64,000 nucleotides of DNA from Bin80 sp965207565 (GCA_965207565.1 CBDBMQ010000033.1:372001-436000), one strand, 5' to 3'; positions 27,473 through 37,283 are shown, numbered from the stretch's first letter. The notes: a model not told the origin generated them from the letters alone. Numbers and translations: made by a program.

Positions 27473-27661
27473 TCATTGTTTGTCCGAGTCAACCACCATA
27501 GGACCTTCCTTGCCATACTCTTGATCCGGAGAATAGTAACCAAAACGCTCCTGCAATGTAGGAGTGGTAAACGAGTACTTTATCCGACGGTAGTTACTTC
27601 TATCCTCAAAAATCCATGGCAGAACCTGAGATATTCTTCCAATCCATGGAAGGCACCGCAA
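27473..27661 (-). CDS. Possible small protein after cimA
   Basis: A 62-codon frame starts with TTG one base after the cimA stop. It reads through DRSNYRRIKYSFTTPTLQ and ERFGYYSPDQEYGKEGP, which looks protein-like with mixed hydrophilic residues and few rare runs. It lies at the end of the ilv-leu-cimA operon on the same strand. No family was recognised, and the TTG start with no Shine-Dalgarno sequence makes it uncertain. It may be a genuine small gene or a remnant. Confidence 0.35.
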   Translation of the reverse strand: MRCLPWIGRISQVLPWIFEDRSNYRRIKYSFTTPTLQERFGYYSPDQEYGKEGPMVVDSDKQ

Positions 27662-29272
27662 TCAGAATGCACAGACAGTTTCAGCCTCCTTCGTGTTTGC
27701 AACAGGATTTGTACGTAAAAGATAATAGCGCACACCGTCGGTTAGTGCCTGCCAACTGGCATCCAGAATATTGGGCGAGACCCCCACGGTATGCCAGATA
27801 TCTTCGCCATTGATATCATGATGTTCGATGAGAACACGCACAGAAGCTGCCGTAGCCTCCTCTGGAGTAAGAACACGTACTTTATAATCAGCAAGGCGTA
27901 ACGCCTCTAAACGAGGATAGAAGCGGCAGAGCGCTCGATGCAATGCCCCGGACAGAGCATCTACAGGCCCAACTCCCTCACTGACCGCAAGCTCACGATG
28001 ATCTCCTACAAACAGAGCAACAGTGGCTTCGGACCACTCCAATCCCTGTTCATCCTGCTCACTGTATACCCGCAGCCGATCCAGTCTGAACATCTCTGTG
28101 TCTTCCCCCTGTATCGTTCGAAGCAGTAGTTCAAAAGACGCCTCAGCCCCCTGGAACTCATAGCCAAGATGCTCCAACTCTTTAATGCGCTGAACCGCTC
28201 GCCGCGCCTGATCATTATCGTTGAGTGTAATCCCTAACTCCTGCGCCTTATAGCGTACGTTGGATTGGCCCGACAAGTCCGAAACTAATACCCGCCTTTT
28301 ATTTCCCACCACCTCAGGAATCATATGCTCATATGCAGACGGCTCTTTCATGACCGCCGATACATGAATTCCGCCTTTATGTGCAAAAGCACTTCGGCCA
28401 ACATATGGAGCGCGGTCGAGTGGCAACATATTACAGACCTCATAAACGAACTGACTCAGATCTGCCAGTGTAGCCAACTGTTCTTCAGAGACACAATGAT
28501 ACCCCATCTTATGCTGAAGACAGGCAATCACCGTGCATAAATCAGCATTTCCTGTGCGCTCACCGATCCCGTTGATTGTGCCTTGCACATGACGTGCTCC
28601 CGCTTCGACCGCAGTAATGCTGTTCGCAGTTGCAACGCCACTGTCATTATGCGCGTGAATACCAATAACATGCTGACTGAGCACAGAACATACATGCTCT
28701 GTGATCCGTCCGACCTCCGCTGGCATGCTGCCACCGTTCGTATCACATAATACCAGCACATCCGCGCCTGATTCGGCTGCAGCTTGCAGAGTGGCTAATG
28801 CGTATTCGGCATCATCCTTGTACCCATCAAAAAAATGCTCTGCGTCATATATGACACGGCGATCATTCCGTGCCAACCATTTGATTGACTCCGCGATCAT
28901 ATCCAGATTTTCTTCCTTCGTCACCTTGAGGGCCCGCTCTACATGCAGGAGCCAGCTTTTACCAAATATCGAAACGGTATTCGTTTCGGCTTTGACGAGT
29001 GCGAGTAAATTGGGATCTTCGCCTGGGAGGTTCTGTGTACGGCGAGTTGACCCGAAAGCGCAAATATCTGCCTGTTGCCAGCTTTCCTCAATCGCACGTT
29101 CAAAAAACTCCTGATCTTTCGGATTCGATCCGGGCCATCCCCCCTCAATCACATTAATTCCAAATGTGTCGAGCCTGTGTGCAATGCGAATCTTGTCATT
29201 TACTGAAAGCGTCACATGCTCGCCCTGGGTACCGTCGCGAAGTGTAGTATCAAATAATTCAATTCGTTTCAT
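27662..29272 (-). CDS. cimA: (R)-citramalate synthase
   Basis: This 536-residue enzyme condenses pyruvate and acetyl-CoA to citramalate, the entry to isoleucine without threonine. The start reads MKRIELFDTTLRDGTQGEHVT, the DRE-TIM metal-binding motif of the IPMS/CimA family with the GTQGE form typical of CimA. Metal-binding HAHNDSGVATANS (about residue 205) and the GIGERTGNADL loop follow. The C-terminal ~130 residues are the regulatory domain shared with LeuA. The ATG at 29272 overlaps the leuD stop by one base (TGATG). It is the last clear gene of the branched-chain operon. Confidence 0.93.
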   Translation of the reverse strand: MKRIELFDTTLRDGTQGEHVTLSVNDKIRIAHRLDTFGINVIEGGWPGSNPKDQEFFERAIEESWQQADICAFGSTRRTQNLPGEDPNLLALVKAETNTVSIFGKSWLLHVERALKVTKEENLDMIAESIKWLARNDRRVIYDAEHFFDGYKDDAEYALATLQAAAESGADVLVLCDTNGGSMPAEVGRITEHVCSVLSQHVIGIHAHNDSGVATANSITAVEAGARHVQGTINGIGERTGNADLCTVIACLQHKMGYHCVSEEQLATLADLSQFVYEVCNMLPLDRAPYVGRSAFAHKGGIHVSAVMKEPSAYEHMIPEVVGNKRRVLVSDLSGQSNVRYKAQELGITLNDNDQARRAVQRIKELEHLGYEFQGAEASFELLLRTIQGEDTEMFRLDRLRVYSEQDEQGLEWSEATVALFVGDHRELAVSEGVGPVDALSGALHRALCRFYPRLEALRLADYKVRVLTPEEATAASVRVLIEHHDINGEDIWHTVGVSPNILDASWQALTDGVRYYLLRTNPVANTKEAETVCAF

Positions 29273-29838
29273 CAAGCAGTAGTAATTAGTCCATTCTCCC
29301 TTGCATATTCGAAGACATTTCCCGCGTTAAGAATATCAGCTACATCTCCCAACGGTTTTAGCAGATATTCTTTCCCAGTCGTATGATTGGTTAACTGCCC
29401 AATAGTCGTATCAAGTTCTAACCGGTCTCCCGTACGGATCTCGTGATTGATCTTCTCGTGAGACTCAAAAGGAATCACAAAGCCTCCGTCAACCGTATTT
29501 CGATAAAAAATTCGCGCATAGCTCTGAGCTACAACCACCTTGGCACCTGCCTCCGTCAATGCAAATGGTGCATGCTCGCGTGATGATCCACATCCGAAAT
29601 TGACACCGCCAATGACAAAGGTGAACTCGCTAGTGTATTTGTCTGGGTCTGTGAACGGAATATGGCCTTCCGGGAGTCCTTGTTCTGCTACAGGGACGCC
29701 GCTCATAGCAAAACGACCGTACATGCGCCGTTCGTCCGACTTCTTGAGGCTGTAAACCAAATGCTCCGCAGGTATGATTTGATCCGTATCAATCGCATCA
29801 CCAACGACGTAAGCCAGACCACGAATAATTGATTCCAT
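29272..29838 (-). CDS. leuD: Isopropylmalate/citramalate isomerase small subunit
   Basis: This 188-residue LeuD has the aconitase-like swivel domain. GLAYVVGDAIDTDQIIPAEH lies at the N-terminus and NFGCGSSREHAPFAL (about residues 81-95) carries the substrate-binding region. Its length is nearer to the archaeal/LeuD2-type subunit than to the ~200-residue enterobacterial one. Together with leuC it isomerises 2- to 3-isopropylmalate, and probably also citramalate, since cimA follows directly. It overlaps cimA by one base and lies two bases from leuC. Confidence 0.93.
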   Translation of the reverse strand: MESIIRGLAYVVGDAIDTDQIIPAEHLVYSLKKSDERRMYGRFAMSGVPVAEQGLPEGHIPFTDPDKYTSEFTFVIGGVNFGCGSSREHAPFALTEAGAKVVVAQSYARIFYRNTVDGGFVIPFESHEKINHEIRTGDRLELDTTIGQLTNHTTGKEYLLKPLGDVADILNAGNVFEYARENGLITTA

Positions 29839-29840
29839 AA

Positions 29841-31133
29841 CTATACCAAGACCTCTCTGGGATCTGTAATGATACCACTGAGTGCACTCGCGGCTACCGT
29901 CAGCGGCGACGCCAAATAAACCGAAGCCAGCTTTGAACCCATCCGACCGGGGAAATTTCGATTTGTTGTAGAAATCACAACCTCATCTCCCTGCATACGA
30001 CCAAATGTATCTGGCGGTCCTCCCAAACATGCGGCACAACTCGCCTGCCCCATCTTGCATCCTGCATTGGCAAATACATCCCAAAGCGTGGTTCCATCAA
30101 GCGTAATTGTTCGTAGTGACTCACTAATCTCCGTGGTTGCAGGCACGATATAGGTATCAATGACGACCTCCTGCCCCTTGATGATCTGAGCGGCCGCCTG
30201 AAAATCTTCCAATTTTCCACCCGTACAACTTCCAACGTACGCCCTATCCAGACGGGTCCCGGCAACCTCCATAACACTCGCACGATTATCTGGTCGGTGA
30301 GGTTTTGCTACTACGGGTTCTAGAGTTGATACATCATAGCGATATTCCGAATGAAACCGTGCATTCTCATCACTGTAGATGCATTCAAACTCGTGATCCG
30401 TCCGTGCGCGTACATATTCAATCGTGGTTTCGTCCGGTGCAATAATCCCGTTCTTGCCCCCTGCCTCAATGGCCATGTTTGTCAGTGTCATGCGTTCCTG
30501 CATGGAAAGAGAATAGACAGATTCTCCATCAAATTCCATTGCACGATACGTAGCTCCATCGCAACCGATATCCCCAATCACGGCCAAGATCAAATCCTTT
30601 GCCATCAGATAGGGAGGCAAGGCTCCCTCGAATATGAAGCGCATGGTTTCAGGGGCGCGAAGCCAGATCTTTCCAGTTCCCATAATGAGAGCTGCATCCG
30701 TATTCCCGACTCCGGTTGAGAACATACCAAACGCTCCAGATGTACAGGTGTGGCTGTCTGTGCCAATTAGTAATGACCCCGGTCGGTTAAATCCTTCTTC
30801 AGCAAGAGCCATGTGGCACACTCCCTTATACCGGGGAGAGCCTACATCATAATAATGTGGCAAGTCGTGTTCTTGGGCAAACGCTCTGAGCAGACGCACA
30901 TTCCGATTGGCATGATGATTCTGCGTGAATATGTAATGGTCTGGGAGGATTACCAGTTTTTCTGGATCCCACACCTTGGCATCCTCGCCAAATTCGCGTT
31001 TGAAAATATCGATGGTTGGGGGACCACACACATCATGGGTCATCAGAATGTCTACATCGACCCAAACACTTTCGCCAGGCGAGATTCTTTCGCGACCGCA
31101 ATGGCGGGCAATAACCTTTTCTGTAATTGTCAT
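29841..31133 (-). CDS. leuC: Isopropylmalate/citramalate isomerase large subunit
   Basis: The 430-residue aconitase-family subunit binds a [4Fe-4S] cluster through the Cys in YVGSCTGGKLEDF (about residue 302) and the two in SCAACLGG (about 360-367). Other conserved parts are LIGTDSHTCTSGAFG (about residues 122-136) and the C-terminal STTNRNFPGRMGS. The 430-residue length matches the LeuC2/archaeal-type large subunits that can handle both isopropylmalate and citramalate, and not the ~470-residue enterobacterial LeuC. The start overlaps the leuA stop by four bases. Confidence 0.94.
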   Translation of the reverse strand: MTITEKVIARHCGRERISPGESVWVDVDILMTHDVCGPPTIDIFKREFGEDAKVWDPEKLVILPDHYIFTQNHHANRNVRLLRAFAQEHDLPHYYDVGSPRYKGVCHMALAEEGFNRPGSLLIGTDSHTCTSGAFGMFSTGVGNTDAALIMGTGKIWLRAPETMRFIFEGALPPYLMAKDLILAVIGDIGCDGATYRAMEFDGESVYSLSMQERMTLTNMAIEAGGKNGIIAPDETTIEYVRARTDHEFECIYSDENARFHSEYRYDVSTLEPVVAKPHRPDNRASVMEVAGTRLDRAYVGSCTGGKLEDFQAAAQIIKGQEVVIDTYIVPATTEISESLRTITLDGTTLWDVFANAGCKMGQASCAACLGGPPDTFGRMQGDEVVISTTNRNFPGRMGSKLASVYLASPLTVAASALSGIITDPREVLV

Positions 31134-32749
31134 AAATCTTGTCCTCCGTCACTACCAAATGATTGCATAATTCCATCAGAAACGAATTCTTCTCCACTAC
31201 TGGCCCTGAATGCCTCTAACTGATTTAATGCCTGAACATATGCATTTGCAGAGGCTTGGAGGACATCTGTATGGCGGGCAATACCTCGGAAGAGTGTTCC
31301 ATTTTCACTAATCAGAACCGTGACTTCTCCCATTGCATCTTTCCCTTCCCCAACCGACCGAATCCCATAAGATACCAAACCGTGATGGCTTCCGGCTGCC
31401 ATATCAATCGCTTTGTAGATCGCCGCTACCGGGCCATCTCCTTCGGCCGCCTTGCGACAGGATGTATCTGAGGAACTATGATAGAGAAGCACTTCAGCAC
31501 GTGGCATCCTGCCGGTCCCACAGTTTACAGATAGATGATCCAGGCGATAATGGACCATGGCTCCGTCTCCTTTCTGTCCCTGTGCCAGCAATACCAGGTC
31601 CTCATCAAAGATTTCTTTTTTTCGATCCGCAAGCGTGACGAACTCCTGATAGACATCTTCTTTTCTATCGGAGCCTACAAAGATGCCCAGTTTTTCAAGT
31701 CGGCTAAATAATCCATGTCGGCCCGAATGTCGTCCGAGGCGAATCGCCTCTGTTTCCTGCCCTACATCCTCTGCCCGCATGATTTCGTAGGTGTCCCGAC
31801 TTTTGAGCACCCCATGTTGATGAATCCCGGCTTCATGGCTGAATGCATTCGCACCGACGACTGCCTTATTCGGGGGCACAGCAAAGCCGGTGGCAATGGA
31901 TACCATTTTACTCGTTGATGCCAGAAGACGCGTATTAATACCTGTCTGTGTACCAAAATGCTGGCTACGTACATGCAGAGCCATCACAACTTCTTCCAGG
32001 GACGCGTTTCCTGCCCGCTCACCAATGCCATTGACTGTACACTCGATCTGACGAGCACCGGCCAATACTCCCGCTAAAGAATTCGCAACGGCTAGTCCCA
32101 AATCATCATGGCAGTGGACAGACAGAATCACCTTATCCATGTCAGTGCACTGCTCTTGTACGGTCTTGAAAAGAGCTGCATATTCCTTGGGAACACAGTA
32201 ACCTGTCGTATCTGGGATATTGATCGTAGTTGCTCCTGCCTTGACCGCAACATTGATGACCTCAACTAAATAGTCAACACTGGTTCGGCCTGCATCCTCT
32301 GCACTGAATTCTACGTCATCGGTGATGGAGCGAGCTTGACGCACCGCCCGATCTACCATTTCCAGTATGGAGTCCCGTTTTGCTTCAAGGGTTCGTCCAT
32401 AGCGATCCGCCCCGAATTTGGCCGCCAAATGAATATCACTGGTACCGATGAATGTATGGATCCGCGTATTATTCCCGGTAAGCAGCGCTTCACCTGCAGC
32501 GTCAATATCCCCTTCAATCGTCCGTGCAAGGGCTGCGACGACGGGTCCGTCAATTTCCTGGGCAATCCGCTGGACCGCTTCAAACTGAGCAGGTGACGAA
32601 ACAGGAAACCCGGCTTCAATGATATCTACATTCAATTTGGCAAGCTGGTGTGCAATACGGATCTTTTCCGCAATGTTCATGGACGCACCGGGCGCTTGCT
32701 CACCGTCACGCAGCGTTGTCTCGAATATTAATACTTTATCGCCAGACAT
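31130..32749 (-). CDS. leuA: 2-isopropylmalate synthase
   Basis: This 539-residue enzyme catalyses the first committed step to leucine, condensing 2-oxoisovalerate with acetyl-CoA. LIFETTLRDGEQAPGASM at the N-terminus is the catalytic and metal-binding motif. HCHDDLGLAVANSLAG (about residue 208) and GIGERAGNASLEEVVMAL follow. The C-terminal part from about residue 390 is the leucine-binding regulatory domain, so feedback inhibition is likely. The ATG at 32749 is preferred; an in-frame TTG at 32773 abutting leuB would add eight residues. The gene overlaps leuC by four bases. Confidence 0.95.
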   Translation of the reverse strand: MSGDKVLIFETTLRDGEQAPGASMNIAEKIRIAHQLAKLNVDIIEAGFPVSSPAQFEAVQRIAQEIDGPVVAALARTIEGDIDAAGEALLTGNNTRIHTFIGTSDIHLAAKFGADRYGRTLEAKRDSILEMVDRAVRQARSITDDVEFSAEDAGRTSVDYLVEVINVAVKAGATTINIPDTTGYCVPKEYAALFKTVQEQCTDMDKVILSVHCHDDLGLAVANSLAGVLAGARQIECTVNGIGERAGNASLEEVVMALHVRSQHFGTQTGINTRLLASTSKMVSIATGFAVPPNKAVVGANAFSHEAGIHQHGVLKSRDTYEIMRAEDVGQETEAIRLGRHSGRHGLFSRLEKLGIFVGSDRKEDVYQEFVTLADRKKEIFDEDLVLLAQGQKGDGAMVHYRLDHLSVNCGTGRMPRAEVLLYHSSSDTSCRKAAEGDGPVAAIYKAIDMAAGSHHGLVSYGIRSVGEGKDAMGEVTVLISENGTLFRGIARHTDVLQASANAYVQALNQLEAFRASSGEEFVSDGIMQSFGSDGGQDL

Positions 32750-32773
32750 CCGAAGATCACTTTGTGGTCTCAA

Positions 32774-33844
32774 TTATACAGTAGTTGCAGAAGTTGTGAG
32801 TGCATGTTCAAGCACAGCATCGCCAAACTCTATGGTTGAAGCCGTTCCGCCTAGATCATAGGTAAGGATCCCATCTTCCAGAGCTTTTACAACTCCATGC
32901 TGTATACGTGCACCGGCCTCCGTCTCTCCCAACGTCTGCAACAGCATTACAGCGCTGAGAAGCGCTCCAGCAGGGTTTGCATACCCTTTCCCCGCTATAT
33001 CGGGTGCACTCCCATGGATCGGTTCAAATAAGCCAACCTTGCCGCCTATACTTGCCGACGGCAGAACGCCGAGCGATCCAGGAAGTGTGCCAGCCAGATC
33101 ACTCAGGATATCCCCGAATAAGTTACCGGTCACGATCACATCAAACTGGGAAGGTCTGAGGATCAATTGGATTGCTGCATTGTCTATATAAAGGTGCTCA
33201 AGCGCTACATCGGAAAATTCCGAGTCATGAATTTCGGTAACGACACTCCGCCAAAGTTGCGAAACTTCAAGGACATTTGCTTTATCCACAGAAGTGAGGC
33301 GCCCACTGCGCTTTCTTGCGAGGTTGAATGCGGTCCGAACAATTCGCTCAATTTCATCCCGGGAATAGACCATGGTGTTCGATGCCGCCTCTTCTGTACT
33401 GCTGCGTGGAGTACCAAAGTAAATCCCTCCCGTAAGCTCACGTACAATCAAAAGATCGGTCCCAGCCACACGTTCTGCCCGCAATGGAGAACTCCCTACC
33501 AGACTCTCAGGCACAATCACCGGTCGCAGGTTGGCGTAGCCGCCCAAGACTTTTCGCAGGGACAATAGAGCCGCCTCACATCTTCGTGATCCAGTCTCAT
33601 GATCCCATTTGGGGCCACCAATCGCCCCCAGAAATACTGCATCGGCCACCAAACAGGCATCGCGTGTAGCGTCTGGAAATGGTGTATCGAACTGATCCAA
33701 AGCGATGCCACCAATTGGCCAATGCTCCAATTTCACCTCGAAACCAAACTCATCGGCCGCGGCCAATATGACCTTTTCGGCTTCCCGAGTCACTTCCGGC
33801 CCAATCCCATCTCCAGGTAATACCGCGATTTGATATGCAGACAT
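32774..33844 (-). CDS. leuB: 3-isopropylmalate dehydrogenase
   Basis: This 356-residue NAD-dependent dehydrogenase oxidises and decarboxylates 3-isopropylmalate. It opens with AVLPGDGIGPEVTREAEKVI. It carries LTSVDKANVLEVSQLWR (about residue 187), the metal-binding GNLFGDILSDLAG and the nucleotide-binding FEPIHGSAPDIAGKGYANP near residue 280. It probably also oxidises methylmalate in the citramalate branch. It lies between ilvC and leuA with short gaps on the minus strand. Confidence 0.95.
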   Translation of the reverse strand: MSAYQIAVLPGDGIGPEVTREAEKVILAAADEFGFEVKLEHWPIGGIALDQFDTPFPDATRDACLVADAVFLGAIGGPKWDHETGSRRCEAALLSLRKVLGGYANLRPVIVPESLVGSSPLRAERVAGTDLLIVRELTGGIYFGTPRSSTEEAASNTMVYSRDEIERIVRTAFNLARKRSGRLTSVDKANVLEVSQLWRSVVTEIHDSEFSDVALEHLYIDNAAIQLILRPSQFDVIVTGNLFGDILSDLAGTLPGSLGVLPSASIGGKVGLFEPIHGSAPDIAGKGYANPAGALLSAVMLLQTLGETEAGARIQHGVVKALEDGILTYDLGGTASTIEFGDAVLEHALTTSATTV

Positions 33845-33875
33845 CTATACAGTCTTGTCCGTTTTTGTGCTATCC

Positions 33876-34862
33876 TCACTCTTTTCTGAGCCAAGCCATC
33901 ATCTTCCGTAACCGCTGTCCCACCTCTTCTACGGGATGGGCAGCTGTCTTTTCTCGGTAGGACTGAAATGTTGGTTGCCCATCCTCACATTCAGCAATCC
34001 ATTCGTTGGCAAACTGGCCGGACTGGATCTCTGCGAGAATCCGTTTCATTTCGTCTTTCACCTGCGGACCAATCACCCGAGGACCTCTTGAATAATTTCC
34101 GTACTCAGCCGTATCGCTGATGGAGTAATTCATGTAGGAAAGTCCCCCTTCATAGTAAAGGTCTACAATGAGTTTGAGTTCATGAAGGACTTCAAAGTAA
34201 GCGAGCTCTTCGGGATATCCTGCTTCAACCAGTGTTTCAAATCCTGCCTGGATAAGGGTTTGTGATCCTCCACACAGCACGGCCTGCTCTCCAAACAGGT
34301 CTGTCTCGGTTTCATCTTTGAAATTGGTTTCGATCACGCCCGCGCGTGTTCCGCCAATTGCATCGGCATAGCTGAGCGCTAGATCCAGGGTGTTCCCGGA
34401 AGCGTCCTGTGCGACGGCAACAAGGCACGGCGTTCCCTTCCCTTCTTCAAACGTACGGCGAACCAGATGTCCAGGCCCCTTCGGTGCCACCATAAAGACA
34501 TCTACTCCTTCTGGAGCCTGAATCTGGCCGTAGTGCACATTAAATCCATGCCCAAATGCCAAAGCTTTTCCTGGTGTGATGTGCTCAGAAATTTCGGCCT
34601 CGTATACGCGTTTCTGATCCTGATCTGGTATCAGAATCATCACCACATCTCCCCAGGCAGAGGCATCTGCTATACTCATGACTGTGAGTCCTTTCGCGCG
34701 TGCCTTGTCAGTAGATTGTGATCCGTCCCGCAAGCCAACGGCAACTGTCGCACCACTGTCCTGCAAATTCAGCGCATGGGCGTGTCCCTGGCTTCCATAT
34801 CCAATTATCGCGACCTTCCGCCCCATGACGATGGCAGGATCTGCGTTATAGTGTACCCTCAT
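33876..34862 (-). CDS. ilvC: Ketol-acid reductoisomerase
   Basis: This 328-residue class I enzyme converts acetolactate or acetohydroxybutyrate to the dihydroxy acids using NAD(P)H. The Rossmann motif is AIIGYGSQGHAHALNLQ (about residues 15-31). The cofactor-specificity loop reads LRDGSQSTDKA, where Ser/Thr near the 2'-phosphate site fit NADPH use. The metal ligands lie in FKDETETDLFGEQAVLCGG (about residue 183) and the knotted C-terminal domain is complete. It is co-transcribed with ilvN upstream and leuB downstream. Dihydroxyacid dehydratase (ilvD) is missing from this operon. Confidence 0.95.
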   Translation of the reverse strand: MRVHYNADPAIVMGRKVAIIGYGSQGHAHALNLQDSGATVAVGLRDGSQSTDKARAKGLTVMSIADASAWGDVVMILIPDQDQKRVYEAEISEHITPGKALAFGHGFNVHYGQIQAPEGVDVFMVAPKGPGHLVRRTFEEGKGTPCLVAVAQDASGNTLDLALSYADAIGGTRAGVIETNFKDETETDLFGEQAVLCGGSQTLIQAGFETLVEAGYPEELAYFEVLHELKLIVDLYYEGGLSYMNYSISDTAEYGNYSRGPRVIGPQVKDEMKRILAEIQSGQFANEWIAECEDGQPTFQSYREKTAAHPVEEVGQRLRKMMAWLRKE

Positions 34863-34886
34863 GTATTGTTTAATTATTTGTTCAAG

Positions 34887-35453
34887 TTAAGAATCCCGTT
34901 GCATAGCAACCCGACCACTCCGGGCCACCTCAACAATCTTGTGTGTGTCCATCATATCAATGAAGGCATCAATCTTTTTCGACGGACCACGAAGTTCAAA
35001 TGTCATGGTTCTGGAAGTGATATCTACCACTTTCCCACGAAAGATCTCGTTGACAGAAAGAATTTCGGAACGGGAATCCCGATTATAGCAAACCTTGAGC
35101 AGGCACAGCTCCCGCTCTACATAATCGGTGTCCGTCAGATCAATGACTTCAATCGTATCCACTAGACGGCTAAGCTGCCTTAGGACCTGTGCAATGATAC
35201 GACCGTTGCCCGTGGTGACGATATTCATCCGGCTTATACTGGGATCTTCTGTGGCACCAACAGTGACGCTGTCAATGTTGAAGTCTCGGGCTGAAAACAT
35301 ATTTATAACGCGAATGAATGCACCAATTGAGTTCTCTACTTGGACTACAATCGTGTGCGATTGTATCATTTCGCTGTCATCCGGCTCAATTGGCTCTCCT
35401 GCAGCCTTTTTTCGGATGATCTGCTGAGGCGTGAGTATCAGTGTGTCTGCCAT
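34887..35453 (-). CDS. ilvN: Acetolactate synthase regulatory subunit
   Basis: The 188-residue small subunit of acetohydroxyacid synthase has an N-terminal ACT domain, HTIVVQVENSIGAFIRVINM followed by FSARDFNIDSVTVGATEDP, which binds valine. A C-terminal ACT-like domain (RTMTFELRGPSKKIDAFIDMM) completes it. The ATG at 35453 is chosen; a GTG at 35480 would add nine residues close to the ilvB stop. About 25 residues precede the first ACT strand, somewhat more than in short IlvH proteins. It lies directly after ilvB. Confidence 0.93.
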   Translation of the reverse strand: MADTLILTPQQIIRKKAAGEPIEPDDSEMIQSHTIVVQVENSIGAFIRVINMFSARDFNIDSVTVGATEDPSISRMNIVTTGNGRIIAQVLRQLSRLVDTIEVIDLTDTDYVERELCLLKVCYNRDSRSEILSVNEIFRGKVVDITSRTMTFELRGPSKKIDAFIDMMDTHKIVEVARSGRVAMQRDS

Positions 35454-35483
35454 TGATTTTTCTTCAAATTTTTCAATCACAAA

Positions 35484-37283
35484 TCAGACAAAGGAATTGG
35501 GTGTCATTCGATCTGTGATCATATCTCCGGTTGCTGCTCCGGCAGGAACCATCGGGAAAACCATTTCCTCTTTTGCTACACAAAATTCCATCAATACCGG
35601 TCGGTCCGTGACTTTCCATGCTTCATCAATAATTTTTTTGGCTTCTTCGGGAGTATTCGCACGAAGGCCTACACAGTGATGAGCTTCCGCAAGTTTCACG
35701 AAATCAGGGTTGGTGTCTGAGAGATCCGTATGGCTGTATCGTTCCATATGAAAGAGTTCCTGCCATTGCCGCACCATACCGAGGAAGCGGTTATTGATAA
35801 CGGCGAGCTTGAGCGGAAGCTTGTGTGCGGCTGCTACACTCATTTCCTGTGCATTCATCACAAAGCCACCATCCCCACTAATGCAGACGACGGGTCGGGA
35901 AGACCCGATTTCACGCATCCCAAAGGCAGCCCCCATGGCCGCCGGCATGCCGAAGCCCATTGTACCCAGTCCACCGCTGGTAATATGGGTACGGGGATGA
36001 AGGAAACGGAAGTACTGAGCCGACCACATCTGATGTTGTCCTACATCGGTAATCACAACGGCATCGCCCCCAGTTTTGTTACGTAACTGCTCAATCACAC
36101 CTTGGGCACGTAACTCCTCATCCTTCTGATACTGCAGAGGACATTCCTGACGCCAAGCATCAATTTGCGCAAGCCACTCTGTGGTATCCTTCGGATCTAC
36201 CAGAGGGATAAGTCTCTCTAATACGGTTTTTACATCACCGAGAATCGCACAGTCTGCGAACACGTTCTTGGAAATGCACGACTGATCAATTTCGATATGA
36301 ATTACTTTTGCATGGGGGGCCCAGGAATCAAGCTTCCCGGTTACCCGGTCATCAAAACGAGCTCCCACTGCGATAATGAGATCGCAGTGCTGTACAGCCT
36401 GATTTGCCCACCAGGTCCCATGCATTCCCAGCATTCGAAGTGCAAGGGGATCCTCCTCTGGAAAGGCTCCGAGCCCATGCAACGTGGTGGTTACTGGAAT
36501 ACCCGTATCCCTTGCCAGCTTGGTCAAGCTGTCCGAGGCATCACTGTTAACTGCACCGCCGCCTACATAAAGCAGCGGTCGTTTTGAGTCGGCAATCATG
36601 CGTGCGGCCCGCTGTAGTTTTTCGGGGCGAACTGCTTCCGGCACCGCATATCCTCGCATATTCACAGTTTCCGGATATTGAAAGGGACCCTCTGCCAACA
36701 GGACGTCCTTCGGTAAATCAACCAGCACTGGACCTGGGCGTCCGGTTCGGGCAATGTGATAGGCTTCCTTTACGGTTCGGGCCAAATCCTTGATATCGCG
36801 GACCAGATAACTGTGTTTGGTAATGGAGCGCGTAATTCCGACTGCATCACACTCCTGGAACGCATCATTCCCAATCAGACCTGTGGGAACCTGTCCGGTA
36901 AAGACAACGATCGGTACAGAATCCATGTATGCGTCCGCGATTCCCGTAACTGTGTTCGTGGCACCAGGTCCACTAGTAACCAGAACCGTCCCGACTTTCC
37001 CTGTCGCCTTTGCATACCCTTCCGCTGCGTGTGTCCCCCCTTGCTCGTGTCGAACGAGGATATGTTGGAACTCGGGATTGATCCGGTGCATCTCATCATA
37101 TACTTTGATGACGGCACCACCGGGATGCCCAAAAATAATTTTGACCCCCTCGGCCTCAAGAGAGCGGAGAAGAATCTCAGCACCCGACATCACCTGGCTT
37201 GTGCTTGTGATCTCTGGCCGATCCTCTGGAAGCGAGTCCCCCGTAGTGACAGGCTGTACCTTTGTATGTTCGTCGTAAGTCAT
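35484..37283 (-). CDS. ilvB: Acetolactate synthase catalytic subunit
   Basis: The 599-residue thiamine-diphosphate enzyme makes acetolactate and acetohydroxybutyrate. The catalytic Glu region is KIIFGHPGGAVIKVYDEMHR then HEQGGTHAAEGYAKATGKVG. The ThDP motif runs from GDGGFVMNAQE to VINNRFLGMVRQWQ (about residues 475-510). An N-terminal tail of about 30 residues precedes the fold. It heads the operon ilvB-ilvN-ilvC-leuB-leuA-leuC-leuD-cimA. The 738 bp upstream must contain the promoter; no classical leader-peptide attenuator was identified there. Confidence 0.96.
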   Translation of the reverse strand: MTYDEHTKVQPVTTGDSLPEDRPEITSTSQVMSGAEILLRSLEAEGVKIIFGHPGGAVIKVYDEMHRINPEFQHILVRHEQGGTHAAEGYAKATGKVGTVLVTSGPGATNTVTGIADAYMDSVPIVVFTGQVPTGLIGNDAFQECDAVGITRSITKHSYLVRDIKDLARTVKEAYHIARTGRPGPVLVDLPKDVLLAEGPFQYPETVNMRGYAVPEAVRPEKLQRAARMIADSKRPLLYVGGGAVNSDASDSLTKLARDTGIPVTTTLHGLGAFPEEDPLALRMLGMHGTWWANQAVQHCDLIIAVGARFDDRVTGKLDSWAPHAKVIHIEIDQSCISKNVFADCAILGDVKTVLERLIPLVDPKDTTEWLAQIDAWRQECPLQYQKDEELRAQGVIEQLRNKTGGDAVVITDVGQHQMWSAQYFRFLHPRTHITSGGLGTMGFGMPAAMGAAFGMREIGSSRPVVCISGDGGFVMNAQEMSVAAAHKLPLKLAVINNRFLGMVRQWQELFHMERYSHTDLSDTNPDFVKLAEAHHCVGLRANTPEEAKKIIDEAWKVTDRPVLMEFCVAKEEMVFPMVPAGAATGDMITDRMTPNSFV

